Shown one piece after another: positions 1 to 7,127 of a stretch of DNA of 12,764 nt; the stretch's first letter is position 1, and each line of letters begins with the position of its first letter. Where the stretch lies: contig NYTG01000078.1 in NCBI GenBank assembly GCA_002683395.1, positions 3,652 to 16,415 on the forward strand, read 5' to 3'. The stretch comes from Halieaceae bacterium (GTDB lineage Bacteria; Pseudomonadota; Gammaproteobacteria; Pseudomonadales; Halieaceae). Made by a program: the position numbers and the translations under genes. The notes beneath the pieces were generated by a model. That model did no database searches. It was not told the origin of the DNA and saw nothing but the letters and a program-made list of their open reading frames with translations.

Positions 1-848
1 AGTATCTGCACCCGCTGCCCGAGATATACAAAAACTATCCGATGGAGACCGCAGTCCGCATTTTTGCGCGCAAAATTCGGCTCAACACAAACTGGAAGTT
101 TGCCACGGTGAATTTCAGTGAGTCTTACCACACCCGCACGGCACATCCGCAGGTGCCGCCCTGGATTGATCAGGATTACTGGAGCGCACGATCGGAGATC
201 TGGCCCAACGGTCATGGGCGCACGGTGCAGCCTATGAGGCCGAGTTTGAGGGATAGATTGCCCGAAGGTGAGCCGCACCCTTTTGACGACATTTTGCGCC
301 TGTGGGACATCGATCCTGATGCCTACCCCGATTTTGAAAGCAAAGCGATTCAGGGGTGGATGGACCTTAAGGCAGCGAAGCGCAGAGCATGGAAAGAAAA
401 GGGTTACTTACACTACGAGCATATGAACGAAGAGGAGCTGACTGATAGCCCCCACACCGTGATCTTTCCCAATGTCACGATCTCGTTTTTGCCAGACAAC
501 TTGATCTTTTTTCGTACCGAGCCCGATCCGAAAGACCCCAGCAAGTGCACTTTCGATCTATGGTGTATGGCGTTTCCAGTGGCGGGCCAAAGCGAGGCTC
601 ATGGCATCATGACGCAGGATTTGCTGCCCGTGCAGGAATGCGAGGCGCAAACCTGCGACTTTTCCGGAGGGGCGGGCATTCCCGAGATTGTCGACTCTAT
701 CGTCTGGCAGGACATGATGTTGGCCGAAGCGCAGCAAAATGGCTGGGAGTCACAGGGGTTCAGCGATTATTATTTGGCAGATCAGGAAGCTCGGGTACGC
801 TACTTCCACGAAGTATTGAATGATTATCTCGAGGGTCGAAAAGGCTAA
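1..848 (+). CDS. Rieske-type oxygenase alpha subunit, catalytic domain (5' partial)
   Basis: The reading frame is open to the left edge (first whole codon at base 3), so the N-terminal Rieske [2Fe-2S] domain, about 160 residues in this family, lies outside the window. What remains (281 codons) is the catalytic SRPBCC/RHO_alpha_C domain. The mononuclear iron site is visible around bases 102-146: NWKF, then E-S-Y-H and a second His five residues later (E at 120-122). A QD pair at 708-713 probably supplies the third, Asp, ligand. The bridging position is Glu, not Asp, as in CntA-type oxygenases. The tail (Q-E-A-R-V, F-H-E, L-N-D) matches that of the intact Rieske gene at 1552, so the two are distant paralogues. 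The ATG at 42 is internal, not a start. The enzyme would be cytoplasmic and need a reductase not seen here. Function: hydroxylation or demethylation of an unknown substrate. Confidence 0.9.
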   Translation, partial: YLHPLPEIYKNYPMETAVRIFARKIRLNTNWKFATVNFSESYHTRTAHPQVPPWIDQDYWSARSEIWPNGHGRTVQPMRPSLRDRLPEGEPHPFDDILRLWDIDPDAYPDFESKAIQGWMDLKAAKRRAWKEKGYLHYEHMNEEELTDSPHTVIFPNVTISFLPDNLIFFRTEPDPKDPSKCTFDLWCMAFPVAGQSEAHGIMTQDLLPVQECEAQTCDFSGGAGIPEIVDSIVWQDMMLAEAQQNGWESQGFSDYYLADQEARVRYFHEVLNDYLEGRKG

Positions 849-955
849 AACAGTGCAACGTGCAGGCCATTGCGGTATGCCCGCTAAGTGATGAAGGGCT
901 AATTCAGTCATATTGAGGCGGCGTGTTCAGGATAAAGATATGTGGAGACGAGAGG
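849..955. other. Short spacer between partial Rieske gene and exported SnoaL-like gene
   Basis: A 107-base gap with no convincing ORF. It contains one weak 4-bp hairpin (GCGG/CCGC near 868-881) and ends in the ribosome binding site GGAG at 944-947. No clear terminator or sigma-70 promoter is seen, so read-through from the upstream gene is plausible. Confidence 0.4.
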
Positions 956-1522
956 ATGAAACGAGGGTTGTGGTTGAGCGGACTGATTGGCTGCTTGCTG
1001 GGGGCGACAGTGAGCGCTGATGGTATGAGTGTGGAGGCGATGGTAGCGAAGCAGGATATCGAGTATCTGCAGCGCTTCTATGCGCGGGCGACTGATCAAA
1101 TCGGCACCAATGTCCCTGAAAATATTGAGGCCGGTCGTGCGATCTATCATCGAATCTTTACGTCCGATGCCACCATTGCGGCGAGTGATCCGGCTGGTAC
1201 CAAGTTTCGGGTGACGGGACCGGATGAGTGGGTCAAGGTGGTGGATGGCGCCTTGTCGGTGTTCGACTCGACCCAGCATTTGTTGGGTACACAGATTGTT
1301 GAGCTGGAGGCCTTGCCCGATAGCGAGGGTCGGGGGGGTGCGGCCAGCATGACCAGCTATTTGCAGGCTTGGCACCACGACCCGGATCGTGTGATCGATA
1401 TCTATCTGGGTACGTACTACAGCAAAGTTCGCTATACCGACGGTATCGGATGGCAAATCTATGACATGCGGCTAGAAAAGGTCGCCGGCGAAGTCATCGA
1501 CAAGTCCAGTGATGGTCCGTGA
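956..1522 (+). CDS. Exported SnoaL/NTF2-like protein
   Basis: A 188-residue protein. I choose the ATG at 956 over the upstream GTG at 923 because GGAG at 944-947 sits 8 bases before it and because it starts a clean signal peptide: basic MKRG, a hydrophobic stretch to about residue 18, and a V-S-A cleavage site after residue 21. The mature part has the SnoaL-like pattern: an N-terminal helix (DIEYLQRFYARA), a strand/helix region with F-T-S-D-A-T-I, and a C-terminal strand ending in G-W-Q-I-Y-D-M. NTF2-fold proteins of this type act as cyclases, isomerases or non-catalytic beta subunits of oxygenases; no catalytic residues can be assigned with certainty. It lies 29 bases before the intact Rieske gene and is probably co-transcribed with it. 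Export to the periplasm is odd for a protein sitting between two cytoplasmic Rieske oxygenases. Family assignment is fairly sure, role unknown. Confidence 0.75.
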   Translation: MKRGLWLSGLIGCLLGATVSADGMSVEAMVAKQDIEYLQRFYARATDQIGTNVPENIEAGRAIYHRIFTSDATIAASDPAGTKFRVTGPDEWVKVVDGALSVFDSTQHLLGTQIVELEALPDSEGRGGAASMTSYLQAWHHDPDRVIDIYLGTYYSKVRYTDGIGWQIYDMRLEKVAGEVIDKSSDGP

Positions 1523-1540
1523 CGTGAACCGCAGTCAGTG

Positions 1541-1546
1541 AAGGAG
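1541..1546 (+). promoter_or_regulatory. Ribosome binding site of the intact Rieske gene
   Basis: AAGGAG lies five bases before the ATG at 1552. It is one of the best Shine-Dalgarno matches in the window and confirms the start. Confidence 0.75.
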
Positions 1547-1551
1547 ATGAA

Positions 1552-2886
1552 ATGACCGCTGCAAGCCCGATTGTGCTGGAACAACATTTGAACCGTCCGC
1601 CGAAAGAGCCGGAGCCGACGCTGCGGGGGGATTCTGTTGGCAGTGACCGCTACACGTGCCCCGACTATTTAAAGCGGGAGTATCGGCAGGTATGGCATAC
1701 CGTTTGGAATATTGGCGGGGTCGCTTACCAAATGTCCGAGCCGGGCGATTACCTGACCACCGAGCTCGGTATTGATTCCATCATTATGGTGCGACAAGAA
1801 GAGGGCAACGTTAAGGCATTCTTTAACTCATGTCCTCATCGCGGCACCCGCATTACCGAGGCAGAAGATGGTCATGTTCAGGCATTTTCTTGCCCGTATC
1901 ACGGCTGGCAATTTGATCGTGCGGGAGTGGTGACATCCGTACCTGACGAGGAGGATTTCGCTGAGAGCCCTTGCGGCAAAGCGCGTCTAAAGGAGATGCA
2001 GTGTGAGGAGCGTTTCGGACTCATCTGGTACAACTTTGACCCCGATGCGCCTTCTCTGGATGCCTTTTTAGGCGAGACCATTAGCCGTGAATTAGAATCG
2101 CACCGTATCGAAGATATGCTCAGGGTGCTCGATATGACCGCCGAGACCCGAAGCAACTGGAAGATCATCACAGATAACTTTAACGAGGCCTATCACGTTA
2201 AGGTGCTCCACCCGGAGCTGATCCCCTATGTCGCCGCAGACTATGGCGACTGTCAGTTCGATTGCTTTGACAACGGCCACAATCGAGGATGGTTCCCCTC
2301 TTTTATGCCCTCTGCGCAGTACGATAGTGATGTGATTGGTGAGCCGCTGAAGAGTATGGCGGCTGCCTGGGGTGTCAGCAGTGACGAGTACCAAGGCCGG
2401 GATACGTGGAAGCAGTTGCGGCTGGACATTCAGAGCGCCAAAAGAGCGCGTGGAGTGAGCCAGGGATATGAGCATTACGGCTATCGCGCCGATTACCAGC
2501 TCACTGACTACGTGATCTATAACCTGTTTCCCAGCAATGTGATTACTGTGGGCCCGGACGGTGTGCAGTTACTCAGGGCTCGTCCGCACCCCACTGATGC
2601 TGGGCAATGTTTGTTTGATCATTGGTGGCTGGTTAATCGTGTTGAAGGCCAGGATATGACGCCGTCCCCGGCGGGTGGTCCAGATCTGCCGGTGGCCGAT
2701 GCGCCTCATGAGCATATCCGTTACGGCGAAAAAACGCTTGGCACGACGGCGGATCAGGATCTGAGTATCGCGGAGATGCAGCAGAAGGGTTTAGCGTCTG
2801 CGGGATATCAGGGTTTTTGGATGCCTAATCAGGAGCGTCGCGTTCAGGCCTTTCACGAGAATCTCAATGATCTGATGACCGAGTGA
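1552..2886 (+). CDS. Rieske non-heme iron oxygenase, alpha subunit (CntA-like bridging Glu)
   Basis: A complete 444-residue alpha subunit, the usual length. The start is fixed by AAGGAG at 1541-1546, five bases before the ATG. The N-terminal Rieske domain has C94-P-H96 and C114-P-Y-H117 as [2Fe-2S] ligands. The catalytic domain has NWKI at 202-205, then E212, H215 and H220, with D403 the probable third iron ligand. E212 occupies the position of the conserved bridging Asp of naphthalene-dioxygenase-type enzymes; Glu there is known from carnitine oxygenase CntA and relatives that act on quaternary amines. The C-terminus has the family pattern of a Gln-Gly turn and an amphipathic end. The enzyme would take electrons from a separate reductase, which is not in this window, and no beta subunit follows unless the SnoaL-like neighbours serve as one. 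Substrate unknown: an aromatic acid, quaternary amine or ether are all possible. Confidence 0.93.
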   Translation: MTAASPIVLEQHLNRPPKEPEPTLRGDSVGSDRYTCPDYLKREYRQVWHTVWNIGGVAYQMSEPGDYLTTELGIDSIIMVRQEEGNVKAFFNSCPHRGTRITEAEDGHVQAFSCPYHGWQFDRAGVVTSVPDEEDFAESPCGKARLKEMQCEERFGLIWYNFDPDAPSLDAFLGETISRELESHRIEDMLRVLDMTAETRSNWKIITDNFNEAYHVKVLHPELIPYVAADYGDCQFDCFDNGHNRGWFPSFMPSAQYDSDVIGEPLKSMAAAWGVSSDEYQGRDTWKQLRLDIQSAKRARGVSQGYEHYGYRADYQLTDYVIYNLFPSNVITVGPDGVQLLRARPHPTDAGQCLFDHWWLVNRVEGQDMTPSPAGGPDLPVADAPHEHIRYGEKTLGTTADQDLSIAEMQQKGLASAGYQGFWMPNQERRVQAFHENLNDLMTE

Positions 2887-2899
2887 CTGGAGTCGAGTC

Positions 2900-2962
2900 A
2901 TGAGCGAAGCAACGGATAAATCGGCTTGTCCAGCCAGAGGCGACTGCTGGAATGAGCGATGA
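2900..2962 (+). CDS. Possible 20-residue leader peptide overlapping the next gene
   Basis: A very short ORF starts at ATG 2900, 13 bases after the Rieske stop, with GGAG at 2889-2892 seven bases before it. It ends at TGA 2960-2962, overlapping the start of the tandem SnoaL gene (ATG 2952) in another frame. The peptide has two Cys (residues 10 and 16) and no hydrophobic segment. The better-placed ribosome binding site belongs to this ORF, not to the gene at 2952, whose nearest site (AGAGG, 2936-2940) is 11 bases away. It could serve for translational coupling, be a relic of an older N-terminus, or be chance. Confidence 0.25.
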   Translation: MSEATDKSACPARGDCWNER

Positions 2963-4067
2963 GTTACCGGAAGCAATCGGACTTCAGTCAGTCGCCTGGA
3001 CCGTCTGGTCGCGCACGCAGATTCAGAAGCGACTCGCGCAGCACGCGCGAGGTATTGATCGCGCGGATGAAGCGCTTCTGCGCGAGGCGTATCACGCTGA
3101 CGGCACAGTGGATTACGGATCCTTGCAGGGCACTGCGGGGGAGTTCGCCAGTGCAATTGCCGCGATGCACGACGGTGCGCCCATGTCTTCGCATCGCACC
3201 AGCAATATGTGGGTGTGCGTTCGCGGCGAGCTAGCCGTCAGTGAAAGTTATGTGATGGCCTGGGTGACGCTACCGACCGACGGTGACCCCCAGCCTCATC
3301 TGGTCGGCGGTCGTTATCTGGACCGTCATTCGTTTCAAAACAATGAGTGGCGAATGCAGCACCGTCACTATGTGCTGGATTGGATTCGGCAGTTCCCGCC
3401 GGCGTCAACACCGTCTGAGGTGATGCCTTTTGATCTGGGTTCTGCGGCGCCGCGCGGCGCGCACTACCCTGAGGATGCGGGTAATGCCCTTATGCTCGCT
3501 CACGCGAGCCAAAAGCGAGAAACAACGGAGGATACAGCCATGAATGAAGCCGAAGCGATTGATCAGGTAGTGTCGCACCAGGCCATTGTTGAGCTGGGTT
3601 GTCGGTATGTCAGAGGAGTGGACCGCGGAGATCCCGAGACGCTGTTGAGCGCCTTTCATGAGGATGCGGCGATCGTCTCGGGTGCGTTCAACGGTCCGGT
3701 GACAGCATTTTCGACTGAGATTGGACGCATACTGGAACAGGTCTCCCCGCGCGTTGCGCACACGGTGACCAACCACTGGATAGACATCGAGGGCGACGCA
3801 GCGGTCGGAGAAAGCTACGTCATCGCCTACCAACAGATCGTAGGAGAGGAGCCTCAGGACGTGATGACAGGAGGGCGTTATATCGATCGGTATGAGCGCC
3901 GCGAGGGCCAATGGAAAATCAGTCACCGCACCTTTGTCATGGATTGGACGACTTCCAGCCCCGCCAAGGATTTAATGGGGCTCGGGATGTTTGAGGATAT
4001 GGTCAAGGGTGAGCGCGGATTAGGTGATCCGGTCTTCACCCTCTGGGATAGCTTGCGCTCAGCGTAA
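2952..4067 (+). CDS. Tandem SnoaL-like (NTF2-fold) protein, two domains
   Basis: A 371-residue protein with two homologous SnoaL_4-type domains and no signal peptide. Domain 1 spans about residues 20-150 and domain 2 about 200-335. Each has the pattern R-G-[IV]-D-R-x-D followed by an L-L and [YF]-H-x-D (residues 33-50 and 221-238), an E-S-Y-V strand (near 98-101 and 287-290), and G-G-R-Y-x-D-R ending in W-x-x-x-H-R-x-x-V-x-D-W (119-144 and 307-332). Between them is a low-complexity linker (about 150-196). At residue 197 there is an in-frame ATG (3540) with GGAGG at 3527-3531, eight bases upstream, so domain 2 could also be made alone. The fold is shared with dehydratases, isomerases and oxygenase beta subunits. 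Placed directly after a Rieske alpha gene, it may be a partner or act on the product. The exact function is unknown. Confidence 0.8.
   Translation: MSDELPEAIGLQSVAWTVWSRTQIQKRLAQHARGIDRADEALLREAYHADGTVDYGSLQGTAGEFASAIAAMHDGAPMSSHRTSNMWVCVRGELAVSESYVMAWVTLPTDGDPQPHLVGGRYLDRHSFQNNEWRMQHRHYVLDWIRQFPPASTPSEVMPFDLGSAAPRGAHYPEDAGNALMLAHASQKRETTEDTAMNEAEAIDQVVSHQAIVELGCRYVRGVDRGDPETLLSAFHEDAAIVSGAFNGPVTAFSTEIGRILEQVSPRVAHTVTNHWIDIEGDAAVGESYVIAYQQIVGEEPQDVMTGGRYIDRYERREGQWKISHRTFVMDWTTSSPAKDLMGLGMFEDMVKGERGLGDPVFTLWDSLRSA
3527..3542 (+). promoter_or_regulatory. Internal ribosome binding site and in-frame ATG
   Basis: GGAGG at 3527-3531 is followed after eight bases by ATG 3540-3542, in frame with the tandem SnoaL gene and exactly at the start of the second domain. 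This is a near-ideal initiation site inside a reading frame, consistent with a fused pair of genes or with production of a shorter second protein of 175 residues. Confidence 0.5.
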
Positions 4068-4098
4068 GTCGTGGGGTTTAGGGTAGTTGAGGGCGGCA

Positions 4099-6045
4099 AT
4101 GGAACGGTTCGACTCAAGATTTAACCACCGTAAAGGAGGCAAGCTGCGCTCGTCGTGGCCGCAGGCCTGTGCTTTAGCCGTGATGGCGCTCATCATCATG
4201 CCACTCGCTCAAGCGAACGCCGGAAAGGCAAATTCGGCTGCTTATCAGGAGGTCACTCTAGATCTGGACCCTGGCACTAAGGCGCTGGGGGGGGAGGTTT
4301 ACGCTGAGCACTGCGCCGCCTGTCACGACGGTAATACTGTTCGTGCACCGCAGCGATATGTGCTGGAAAACGTTTCACCTGAAACGATCCTGACGGCAAT
4401 GATTGATGGTCCCATGCGCGCGGTGGCCAGCGAGCTCTCAATGGAGCAAAAAATCGCCGTTGCCGAATTTATTGCTGAGCGCAAGATCACGCCGGGAGAG
4501 GCGGCCAATGCGGGTGTTGCTTGCGAGGGCGGGCGAGGCCGGTTCGATCTCGATCAGCAGCCGGTATTTCAGCACTGGGGTCTAGCGAAGGGCGGGGGAC
4601 ACTTTATACCCCGCTCCGTAGCTCAGGTGACATCAGAGGACCTCGGTGCGCTCGAAGTCGATTGGGCGTTTGCCTATCCCGCTGCCAATCGAGCCAGATC
4701 GCAGCCGGCCATTGGTGCGGGATCACTATTTGTAGGCAGTCAGAGCGGGTTGGTTTATGCCTTCGATCTGGAGACAGGCTGCACCCGATGGCAATTTCAA
4801 GCGTCTGCAGAGGTGCGCAACGGTCTCACGCTAGAGGGCTGGGAGCCGGGCGACGAGGCGGCTGACCCTCTTTTGTTTTTTGGAGACCTGACCGGTAATC
4901 AGTATGCCGTGTCGGCGCTGACCGGCACGCTGCGCTGGCGCAAGCGCATTGACGAGCACAGTGCCGCCACGCTGACAGCGGCGGCTGAGTTGGATGACGG
5001 CGTGCTCTATGTGCCGGTCTCGTCGCTTGAGGAGGGGGCGGCAATTGCCCGCAATTACCCCTGCTGCTCTTTTAGGGGTGCCATTGTGGCGCTGGACGCG
5101 CGCTCGGGGCGGGAGCGGTGGCGTCGCCACTTTATCCCCCCTGCCCAGCCCACAGGCGTGAGTGCTGCGGGCACGCCTCAGTATGGCCCCAGCGGCGTAC
5201 CGATCTGGGCGGGTATGGCGATGGATGAGGAGCGCTTGTACATCGCTACCGGCGATGACTACTCCGGTTCGGGCTCGGAGCGCAGTGATTCTATTATTGC
5301 GCTGGATAAAGCCTCGGGCGAGATCACCTGGGTGCGGCAAGCGCGTTTTGGCGACATCTGGAATGGCTCTTGTGAAAACCTTGATCCGGTGAACTGCCCC
5401 GACGACAACGGCCCTGATTACGACTACGGCGCAGGGCCCGTGATCGCCTTGGACTCGCAAGGTAGGCGCGTCATTTTGGCGGGTGATAAAGGCGGTGTGG
5501 TTGCTGCGTTAGATGCAGCCAACGGCGACGTGCTGTGGAAAAATAAGGTAGGGCGCGGTGGCGTTGTGGCGGGCATCAACTTTGGACTTGCCGCCCACGA
5601 TGGCAAGGTGTTTGTGCCTGTGAGCGATGTGCCCGATGGCCGAAACTATGATGAGCCGGCGCGGCCTGGCCTTTACGCGCTGAACATCGATACGGGGGAT
5701 TATGTTTGGAAAGCCCCCGCCGAACAGGATGTCTGCGAGGGCCGGCCGGGCTGCTATCCTGGCTATTCCGCCGCCATTTCAGTTACCGATGACTACGTTC
5801 TGGCGGGCTCCAACGAAGGTTATCTGCGAGCGTTCGATCTTCGGACCGGGACGGTGCTTTGGGAGTTTGACACGACGCAAAGCTTTCTCGCCGTGGATGG
5901 CAGGCAGGCATCGGGCGGCTCGATTGGCGGGGGGCAGGCGCCGTTGGTGGTGGGGGATCGCATTATCCTGAATTCAGGATATGCGTTTGCAGGCAAAATG
6001 CCCGGCAATGCGCTTCTGGTTCTCAGGCCCAAGCAGGAGCCGTAA
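4099..6045 (+). CDS. Quinohemoprotein dehydrogenase: cytochrome c + PQQ beta-propeller (polyvinyl-alcohol dehydrogenase-like)
   Basis: A 648-residue periplasmic redox enzyme. An upstream TTG at 4087 is also in frame, but ATG 4099 has GAGGG five bases before it. The N-terminus has a long basic region, a hydrophobic stretch (about 24-37) and an A-N-A cleavage site near residue 42. A heme c site C72-A-A-C75-H76 follows, with a Met near 106 or 114 as possible axial ligand. From about residue 150 there is a PQQ_2-type propeller with repeated blades of the form A-L-D-x-x-[ST]-G-x-x-x-W (for example near 331, 401, 470, 526 and 579). Vicinal C322-C323 are a hallmark of PQQ dehydrogenases, and D-Y-D-Y-G (440-444) probably carries the catalytic Asp. 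Order and length match the polyvinyl-alcohol dehydrogenase group of quinohemoproteins, which oxidise secondary alcohols and pass electrons to the respiratory chain. The natural alcohol substrate here is unknown. Confidence 0.88.
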   Translation: MERFDSRFNHRKGGKLRSSWPQACALAVMALIIMPLAQANAGKANSAAYQEVTLDLDPGTKALGGEVYAEHCAACHDGNTVRAPQRYVLENVSPETILTAMIDGPMRAVASELSMEQKIAVAEFIAERKITPGEAANAGVACEGGRGRFDLDQQPVFQHWGLAKGGGHFIPRSVAQVTSEDLGALEVDWAFAYPAANRARSQPAIGAGSLFVGSQSGLVYAFDLETGCTRWQFQASAEVRNGLTLEGWEPGDEAADPLLFFGDLTGNQYAVSALTGTLRWRKRIDEHSAATLTAAAELDDGVLYVPVSSLEEGAAIARNYPCCSFRGAIVALDARSGRERWRRHFIPPAQPTGVSAAGTPQYGPSGVPIWAGMAMDEERLYIATGDDYSGSGSERSDSIIALDKASGEITWVRQARFGDIWNGSCENLDPVNCPDDNGPDYDYGAGPVIALDSQGRRVILAGDKGGVVAALDAANGDVLWKNKVGRGGVVAGINFGLAAHDGKVFVPVSDVPDGRNYDEPARPGLYALNIDTGDYVWKAPAEQDVCEGRPGCYPGYSAAISVTDDYVLAGSNEGYLRAFDLRTGTVLWEFDTTQSFLAVDGRQASGGSIGGGQAPLVVGDRIILNSGYAFAGKMPGNALLVLRPKQEP

Positions 6046-6249
6046 AGCACGCTTACCCTGAGTTTAGAGCGCTGAAGTGAGCTGGGCCTGCCCGAGCGAC
6101 TTTTAGTGCCAGCAGTAGCGAGCTCACCAGGGTAGGAATTGCCATGAGTCCGCCACCGGGTAACAGTGCAACCAAAGGTGTTCCCCGTAATGCATCGGCG
6201 AGCGATAATGCGCGAGCAACTGCGGGCAAGGCTTCATCAGGAGGGGGGT
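6046..6249. other. Spacer between the PQQ dehydrogenase and TauD-like genes
   Basis: A 204-base region. It holds a perfect 7-bp inverted repeat, GTGAGCT (6077-6083) and AGCTCAC (6121-6127), enclosing GCTGG (6081-6085) and CCAGC (6109-6113). No run of T follows, so a terminator is not evident. A GTG at 6166 would extend the TauD-like gene leftwards, but family length argues against it. On the minus strand an ORF (6316-6053) ends in a short hydrophobic peptide that I do not regard as a gene. Confidence 0.4.
6239..6244 (+). promoter_or_regulatory. Strong ribosome binding site fixing the TauD-like start
   Basis: AGGAGG lies five bases before ATG 6250. It settles the start at 6250 rather than the in-frame GTG at 6166. 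Confidence 0.75.
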
Positions 6250-7077
6250 ATGGAACTCTTGGCAGTGACAGGCGCACTGGGGGCGGAGGTGCGCGGTATT
6301 GACTTGCGCAAGCCACTCCGTGACACCGACGCTGAGAAACTCTATCAAGGACTGACCCAGCATCAGGTGTTGTTCTTCAGGAAGCAGTCTCTCACTCCAC
6401 AGTCCCATTTGGCGCTGGCCAACGCTTTCGGAGAAATTGACCCGGGGCATCCGGTGTATCCGCATGTTGAAGGGTTCCAGAGTATTGTTGAGCTCATCGC
6501 CGACGCCGATAACCCACCTGATACGGAAGACTGGCATAAAGATCTGACTTTCAGGGCTTCCCCGCCCTTTGCCAGTATCCTGCGCGCAGTGAGTGTACCC
6601 TCGATTGGAGGTGACACCTTATGGGCCAGCATGAGTGCGGTGTATGAGGCGCTTTCCGAAGGCTGGAAATCTGATCTTGCATCACTCTTTGCAGTGCATG
6701 ATATGGGCACTTTTCGGAATGATTACTTCAGGCAGGGAGGCGTCGAGGCGATTAACAAAGCGCTGTCGGAAGTGGGGTCGGCCGTTCATCCTGTCATCGA
6801 GACCCATCCGGTTTCGGGTCTCAAGTACCTCAATGTCAACCAATCGTTCACCCGCCAAATTCTTAATATGACGCAAGGTCCCAGCGACGAAATGCTTCAG
6901 TATTTATTTCAGCAGGTCAGGAAACCGGAATTTCAGGTTCGTCTGCGATGGCAGGATGATACCGTGGCGATATGGGATAACCGCATCACTCAGCATTATG
7001 CGGTTTGTGATTATTTGCCCCATCGCCGTCACATGCAGCGTGTAACCATCAATCACGATAGGCGAGTGCGGGGATAA
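6250..7077 (+). CDS. TauD/TfdA-family 2-oxoglutarate/Fe(II)-dependent dioxygenase
   Basis: A 275-residue protein, close to the usual size of taurine dioxygenase and TfdA relatives. It begins with the typical strand M-E-L-L-x-V-T-G and L-G-A-E-V-R-G-I-D-L (residues 9-19). The facial triad is H96-K-D98 and H249 (in T-Q-H-Y), with R264 (in H-M-Q-R-V) as the 2-oxoglutarate-binding Arg, 15 residues after the distal His as in TauD. G-D-T-L-W at 121-125 is also characteristic. It would be a cytoplasmic enzyme that hydroxylates a carbon next to S, O or N and so releases sulfite, an aldehyde or an amine. It sits just before a permease gene, consistent with uptake and first attack on one substrate. Taurine itself is not assured, because no taurine ABC genes are seen. 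Confidence 0.9.
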   Translation: MELLAVTGALGAEVRGIDLRKPLRDTDAEKLYQGLTQHQVLFFRKQSLTPQSHLALANAFGEIDPGHPVYPHVEGFQSIVELIADADNPPDTEDWHKDLTFRASPPFASILRAVSVPSIGGDTLWASMSAVYEALSEGWKSDLASLFAVHDMGTFRNDYFRQGGVEAINKALSEVGSAVHPVIETHPVSGLKYLNVNQSFTRQILNMTQGPSDEMLQYLFQQVRKPEFQVRLRWQDDTVAIWDNRITQHYAVCDYLPHRRHMQRVTINHDRRVRG

Positions 7078-7127
7078 GGGCTGAGGCATTTGCTTCGCTT
7101 CCTCCTCGATTGATAGAGAGACTGGTA

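Noticed and set aside
908..1456. Long minus-strand ORF (182 codons) opposite the exported SnoaL gene
   Set aside because: It is the antisense shadow of a gene with a signal peptide and ribosome site; its own translation shows no family motif.
3405..3926. Minus-strand ORF of 173 codons opposite the tandem SnoaL gene
   Set aside because: It lies wholly inside a gene with clear domain repeats, and its composition (Arg/His/Ile-rich) is typical of antisense frames in GC-rich DNA.
4831..5460. Minus-strand ORF of 209 codons within the PQQ dehydrogenase
   Set aside because: Arg/Ala/His-rich shadow of the propeller coding sequence; no recognisable domain.
6166..6249. N-terminal extension of the TauD-like protein from GTG 6166
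   Set aside because: The extra 28 residues are outside the family's normal start, and a strong AGGAGG precedes ATG 6250.
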